Assembly (NCBI GenBank): GCA_035654775.1
Contig: DASRWB010000052.1
Location: forward strand, 1-8,260
From: HKST-UBA85 sp035654775
GTDB lineage: Bacteria; Bacteroidota; Bacteroidia; Flavobacteriales; Flavobacteriaceae
Direction: 5' to 3'
Length of the DNA stretch: 8,260 bases
In this document: positions 5,818 through 8,260 of the stretch, piece after piece
How positions within the stretch are numbered: the stretch's first letter is position 1
How the letters are laid out: each line of letters opens with the position of its first letter
The notes under the pieces: generated by a model
Told to the model about the DNA's origin: nothing
Database searches by the model: none
What the model saw: only the letters and a program-made list of their open reading frames with translations
Program-made: the position numbers and the translations under genes

Positions 5818-6435
5818 ATGTCTGGGTTAATTGGAAAAAAAATCGGTATGACCAGCATCTTTGACGAAAATGGAAAAAACATTCCATGTACCGTTATTGA
5901 AGCCGGACCATGTATCGTTACCCAAGTCAGAACCGAAGAGGTTGACGGGTATAATGCTCTTCAACTTGGTTTCGATGACGCGACAGAAAAAAGTGCTACT
6001 AAGGCTGAACTAGGTCACGCTAAAAAAGCAGGAACTTCTGTAAAACGCAAAGTTGTTGAATTCCAAGGATTTGAAAAAGAGTACAAATTAGGTGATGCCA
6101 TTACAGTAGAACACTTTATCGAAGGTGAATTTGTTGACATTGCAGGAACTTCCAAAGGAAAAGGATTTCAAGGCGTTGTAAAACGTCATGGTTTTGGAGG
6201 TGTAGGGCAAGCAACACACGGTCAGCATAACCGTTTAAGAGCACCAGGTTCTATTGGAGCCGCTTCCTATCCGGCACGTGTATTTAAAGGTATGCGTATG
6301 GCAGGAAGAATGGGTGGCGAAAAAGTAAAAGTTGAAAATTTAAGAGTTTTAAAAGTGGTACCTGAAAAAAATCTTTTAGTAGTAAAAGGTTGTGTTCCGG
6401 GTCACAAAAACGCTTATGTAATTATCAGTAAGTAA
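5818..6435 (+). CDS. rplC: 50S ribosomal protein L3
   Basis: L3 initiates 50S assembly and its loop reaches the peptidyl-transferase centre. The 205 residues begin MSGLIGKKIGMTSIF, a typical bacterial N-terminus. They contain the conserved tip segment HNRLRAPGSIG at 137-147 and VFKGMRMAGRMGGEKV at 155-170. Residue 150, the glutamine methylated by PrmB in E. coli, is Ser here. The start is ATG after an AT-rich stretch with no Shine-Dalgarno sequence. It is the first gene after the attenuator-like structure. Its stop TAA shares its last base with the rplD ATG (TAATG), so translation of the two is probably coupled. Confidence 0.97.
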   Translation: MSGLIGKKIGMTSIFDENGKNIPCTVIEAGPCIVTQVRTEEVDGYNALQLGFDDATEKSATKAELGHAKKAGTSVKRKVVEFQGFEKEYKLGDAITVEHFIEGEFVDIAGTSKGKGFQGVVKRHGFGGVGQATHGQHNRLRAPGSIGAASYPARVFKGMRMAGRMGGEKVKVENLRVLKVVPEKNLLVVKGCVPGHKNAYVIISK

Positions 6436-7064
6436 TGAAAGTAGCAGTTTTAGATATAAACGGAAAAGACACCGGAAGAAAGGTAGACCTTTCTAAAGAG
6501 GTGTATGCTATAGAGCCAAACAACCATGCGGTATATTTAGATGTTAAGCAATATCTGGCAAACCAAAGACAAGGTACGCACAAGGCTAAAGAAAGAGCAG
6601 AAATTGCAGGAAGTACACGCAAGATTAAAAAACAAAAAGGTACAGGAACAGCCAGGGCAGGATCTATTAAGTCCGGTGTGTTTAAAGGCGGAGGTCGTAT
6701 GTTTGGTCCAAGACCTAGAAACTACGGATTCAAATTGAACAAAAACTTAAAACGTTTAGCGCGAAAATCAGCGTTAACCATTAAGGCAAATGAAAAAGCC
6801 ATAACCGTTTTAGAAGACTTTAATTTTGACACGCCAAAAACCAAAAATTTCAGTGCAGTTTTAAAGGCATTAGATTTAGAAAACAAAAAATCCTTATTTG
6901 TGTTGGGAGCTTTAAATAATAATGTATATTTGTCGTCTCGCAATTTACAAGGCTCTGAAGTTATAACAAACTCAGAATTAAGCACTTATAAGATTTTAAA
7001 TGCAAATCAAATCGTGCTATTGGAAAGCGCATTAGAAGGAATTGAAACGAATTTAAGTAAATAA
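6435..7064 (+). CDS. rplD: 50S ribosomal protein L4
   Basis: L4 binds domain I of 23S rRNA and its long loop lines the exit tunnel with L22. At 209 residues it is normal in length. The globular start (MKVAVLDINGKDTGRKVDLS) is followed by the extended loop at about 42-100, including KQKGTGTARAG at 66-76 and the FGPRPRNYG segment at 90-98. In E. coli L4 represses its own S10 operon by binding the leader and promoting termination. Here the attenuator-like structure lies one gene upstream, which makes L4 a natural candidate effector, though nothing in this protein proves it. The ATG overlaps the rplC stop by one base; rplW follows after 8 bp. Confidence 0.97.
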   Translation: MKVAVLDINGKDTGRKVDLSKEVYAIEPNNHAVYLDVKQYLANQRQGTHKAKERAEIAGSTRKIKKQKGTGTARAGSIKSGVFKGGGRMFGPRPRNYGFKLNKNLKRLARKSALTIKANEKAITVLEDFNFDTPKTKNFSAVLKALDLENKKSLFVLGALNNNVYLSSRNLQGSEVITNSELSTYKILNANQIVLLESALEGIETNLSK

Positions 7065-7072
7065 CAGAAACC

Positions 7073-7363
7073 ATGAGTATCTTAATTAAACCTATTATCA
7101 CAGAAAAAGCAACCACTATGAGTGAGTTGAGAAACTGCTACAGTTTCCAGGTGAGTATACAGGCGAACAAGATTGAAATCAAAAATGCAGTAGAAGCTGC
7201 ATATGGTGTTTCTGTTGAAAAAGTTCGTACTATAAATGTCCGTCCAGAAAGAAGAACGCGTTATACAAAAACCGGGATTCAACATGGTAAAACAAATGCT
7301 GTTAAAAAAGCAATTGTACAACTGGCGGAAGGTGAAATGATTGATTTATACAGTAACATGTAA
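7073..7363 (+). CDS. rplW: 50S ribosomal protein L23
   Basis: L23 sits at the exit of the peptide tunnel, where trigger factor and SRP dock. The 96-residue length is typical. It opens MSILIKPIITEKATT, with the family motif P-I-I-T-E-K at 7-12. It continues with VEAAYGVSVEKVRTINV at about 40-56 and a basic loop (RPERRTRYTKTG) that enters the tunnel region. Gaps of 8 bp before and 10 bp after place it firmly in the operon. No abnormal features are seen. Confidence 0.96.
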   Translation: MSILIKPIITEKATTMSELRNCYSFQVSIQANKIEIKNAVEAAYGVSVEKVRTINVRPERRTRYTKTGIQHGKTNAVKKAIVQLAEGEMIDLYSNM

Positions 7364-7373
7364 TTAGACAACA

Positions 7374-8201
7374 ATGTCAGTAAGAAAATTAAAACCAATC
7401 ACACCAGGACAGCGTTTTAGAGTAGTAAATGGGAATGACGCCATTACTACTGATAAGCCGGAGAAAAGCTTGCTTGCTCCGAACAAAAAGTCTGGTGGTA
7501 GAAACAGTCAAGGAAAAATGACCATGCGCTACATAGGTGGTGGTCATAAAAAGAAGTATCGTATCATCGATTTCAAACGTAACAAAACAGGAATCCCTGC
7601 TGAAGTTAAAACTATCGAATACGATCCAAACAGAACCGCTTTTATCGCATTATTGAATTACCAAGATGGTGAAAAAAGATATGTAATTGCTCAAAATGGA
7701 TTACAAGTTGGGCAAACAGTTGTATCTGGTTATGAGGGTGTAGCTCCTGAAATAGGAAATGCAATGCCGTTAAGCCAAATTCCATTAGGTACCATTATAT
7801 CATGTGTAGAGCTAAGACCAGGTCAAGGAGCCATTATGGCAAGAAGTGCAGGTGCTTTTGCCCAATTAATGGCTAGAGATGGTAAGTTTGCAACTATTAA
7901 ATTGCCTTCAGGGGAAACACGATTAATTTTGGCAAATTGCTTGGCGACCATAGGAGTTGTTTCTAATTCAGATCACCAATTGTTGGTATCTGGTAAAGCA
8001 GGTAGAACAAGATGGTTAGGAAGAAGGCCACGTACAAGACCGGTAGTTATGAACCCAGTAGATCATCCAATGGGTGGTGGTGAAGGTAGAGCTTCAGGAG
8101 GACACCCACGTTCTAGAAAAGGTATTCCAGCTAAAGGTTATAGAACTCGCGCTAAGAAGAATGCAAGTAATAAATATATTGTAGAACGTAGAAAGAAATA
8201 A
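7374..8201 (+). CDS. rplB: 50S ribosomal protein L2
   Basis: L2 is needed for subunit association and peptidyl-transferase activity. The 275 residues match the family length. They include the N-terminal RNA-binding OB-like part (KKSGGRNSQGKMTMRYIGGG, then HKKKYRIIDFKR), the SH3-like middle (GTIISCVELRPGQGAIMARS), and the C-terminal signature PVDHPMGGGEGRASGGHPR at about 228-246. His231 corresponds to the histidine near the catalytic centre (His229 in E. coli). The start is ATG, 10 bp after rplW. rpsS follows after 3 bp. Confidence 0.98.
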   Translation: MSVRKLKPITPGQRFRVVNGNDAITTDKPEKSLLAPNKKSGGRNSQGKMTMRYIGGGHKKKYRIIDFKRNKTGIPAEVKTIEYDPNRTAFIALLNYQDGEKRYVIAQNGLQVGQTVVSGYEGVAPEIGNAMPLSQIPLGTIISCVELRPGQGAIMARSAGAFAQLMARDGKFATIKLPSGETRLILANCLATIGVVSNSDHQLLVSGKAGRTRWLGRRPRTRPVVMNPVDHPMGGGEGRASGGHPRSRKGIPAKGYRTRAKKNASNKYIVERRKK

Positions 8202-8204
8202 GAC

Positions 8205-8260
8205 ATGGCAAGATCATTAAAAAAAGGACCATACGTTCATTATAAACTAGAGAAAAAAGT
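8205..8260 (+). CDS. rpsS: 30S ribosomal protein S19, N-terminal fragment (cut by window edge)
   Basis: ATG at 8205 opens 18 complete codons, MARSLKKGPYVHYKLEKK, before the window ends. This is the highly conserved start of bacterial S19, a 30S head protein that pairs with S13 near the A-site finger. Position immediately after rplB, with a 3-bp gap, is the standard S10-operon order, and rplV should follow outside the window. The truncation is due only to the window edge. Confidence 0.93.
   Translation, partial: MARSLKKGPYVHYKLEKK

Noticed and set aside
5598..5882. 94-codon minus-strand reading frame across the rpsJ-rplC gap
   Set aside because: It overlaps the start of rplC, has no family resemblance and a composition expected from the antisense of structured and AT-rich DNA; the hairpins explain the region better.

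Overview
The window is an ordinary chromosomal segment from a member of the Bacteroidetes, most likely family Flavobacteriaceae. The evidence is AT-rich intergenic DNA, a SusC/RagA-type outer-membrane receptor start, promoters of the form TTG-N19/20-TAnnTTTG, starts mostly without strong Shine-Dalgarno sequences, and an str operon that runs from fusA straight into rpsJ with no tuf. I would not name a genus.

Left part (1-2180, minus strand): the 5' end of a TonB-dependent SusC-like receptor gene (cut by the left edge) and a complete 563-residue Omp85/BamA-TamA-like protein with a signal peptide, POTRA-like modules and a C-terminal beta-barrel. The second gene appears to start with GTG, and an in-frame stop lies five codons upstream. 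These genes point away from the ribosomal cluster.

Middle (2181-2281): a short divergent promoter region. The plus strand carries a textbook Bacteroidetes promoter (TTTG, 19 bp, TACCTTTG) for the ribosomal operon. The mRNA should begin with a small hairpin.

Right part (2282-8260, plus strand): rpsL-rpsG-fusA-rpsJ-rplC-rplD-rplW-rplB-rpsS, the fused str and S10 operons, encoding S12, S7, EF-G, S10, L3, L4, L23, L2 and the start of S19. Gaps are 3-23 bp, or a 1-bp overlap (TAATG at rplC/rplD). The exception is a 209-bp gap between rpsJ and rplC.

That gap is the most interesting stretch. It holds a perfect 7-bp hairpin, two short sequences resembling recurrent intergenic repeats, another bulged hairpin, and then two mutually exclusive stem-loops. 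The second is a perfect 8-bp stem followed by six T, which has the form of a rho-independent terminator. The first uses the terminator's 5' arm and has the form of an antiterminator. No recognisable promoter lies in the gap, so rplC onward probably depends on read-through. This suggests a transcription attenuator inside the operon, directly upstream of L3 and L4, as opposed to upstream of rpsJ as in E. coli. The structure is seen in the sequence; the regulatory role is inference.
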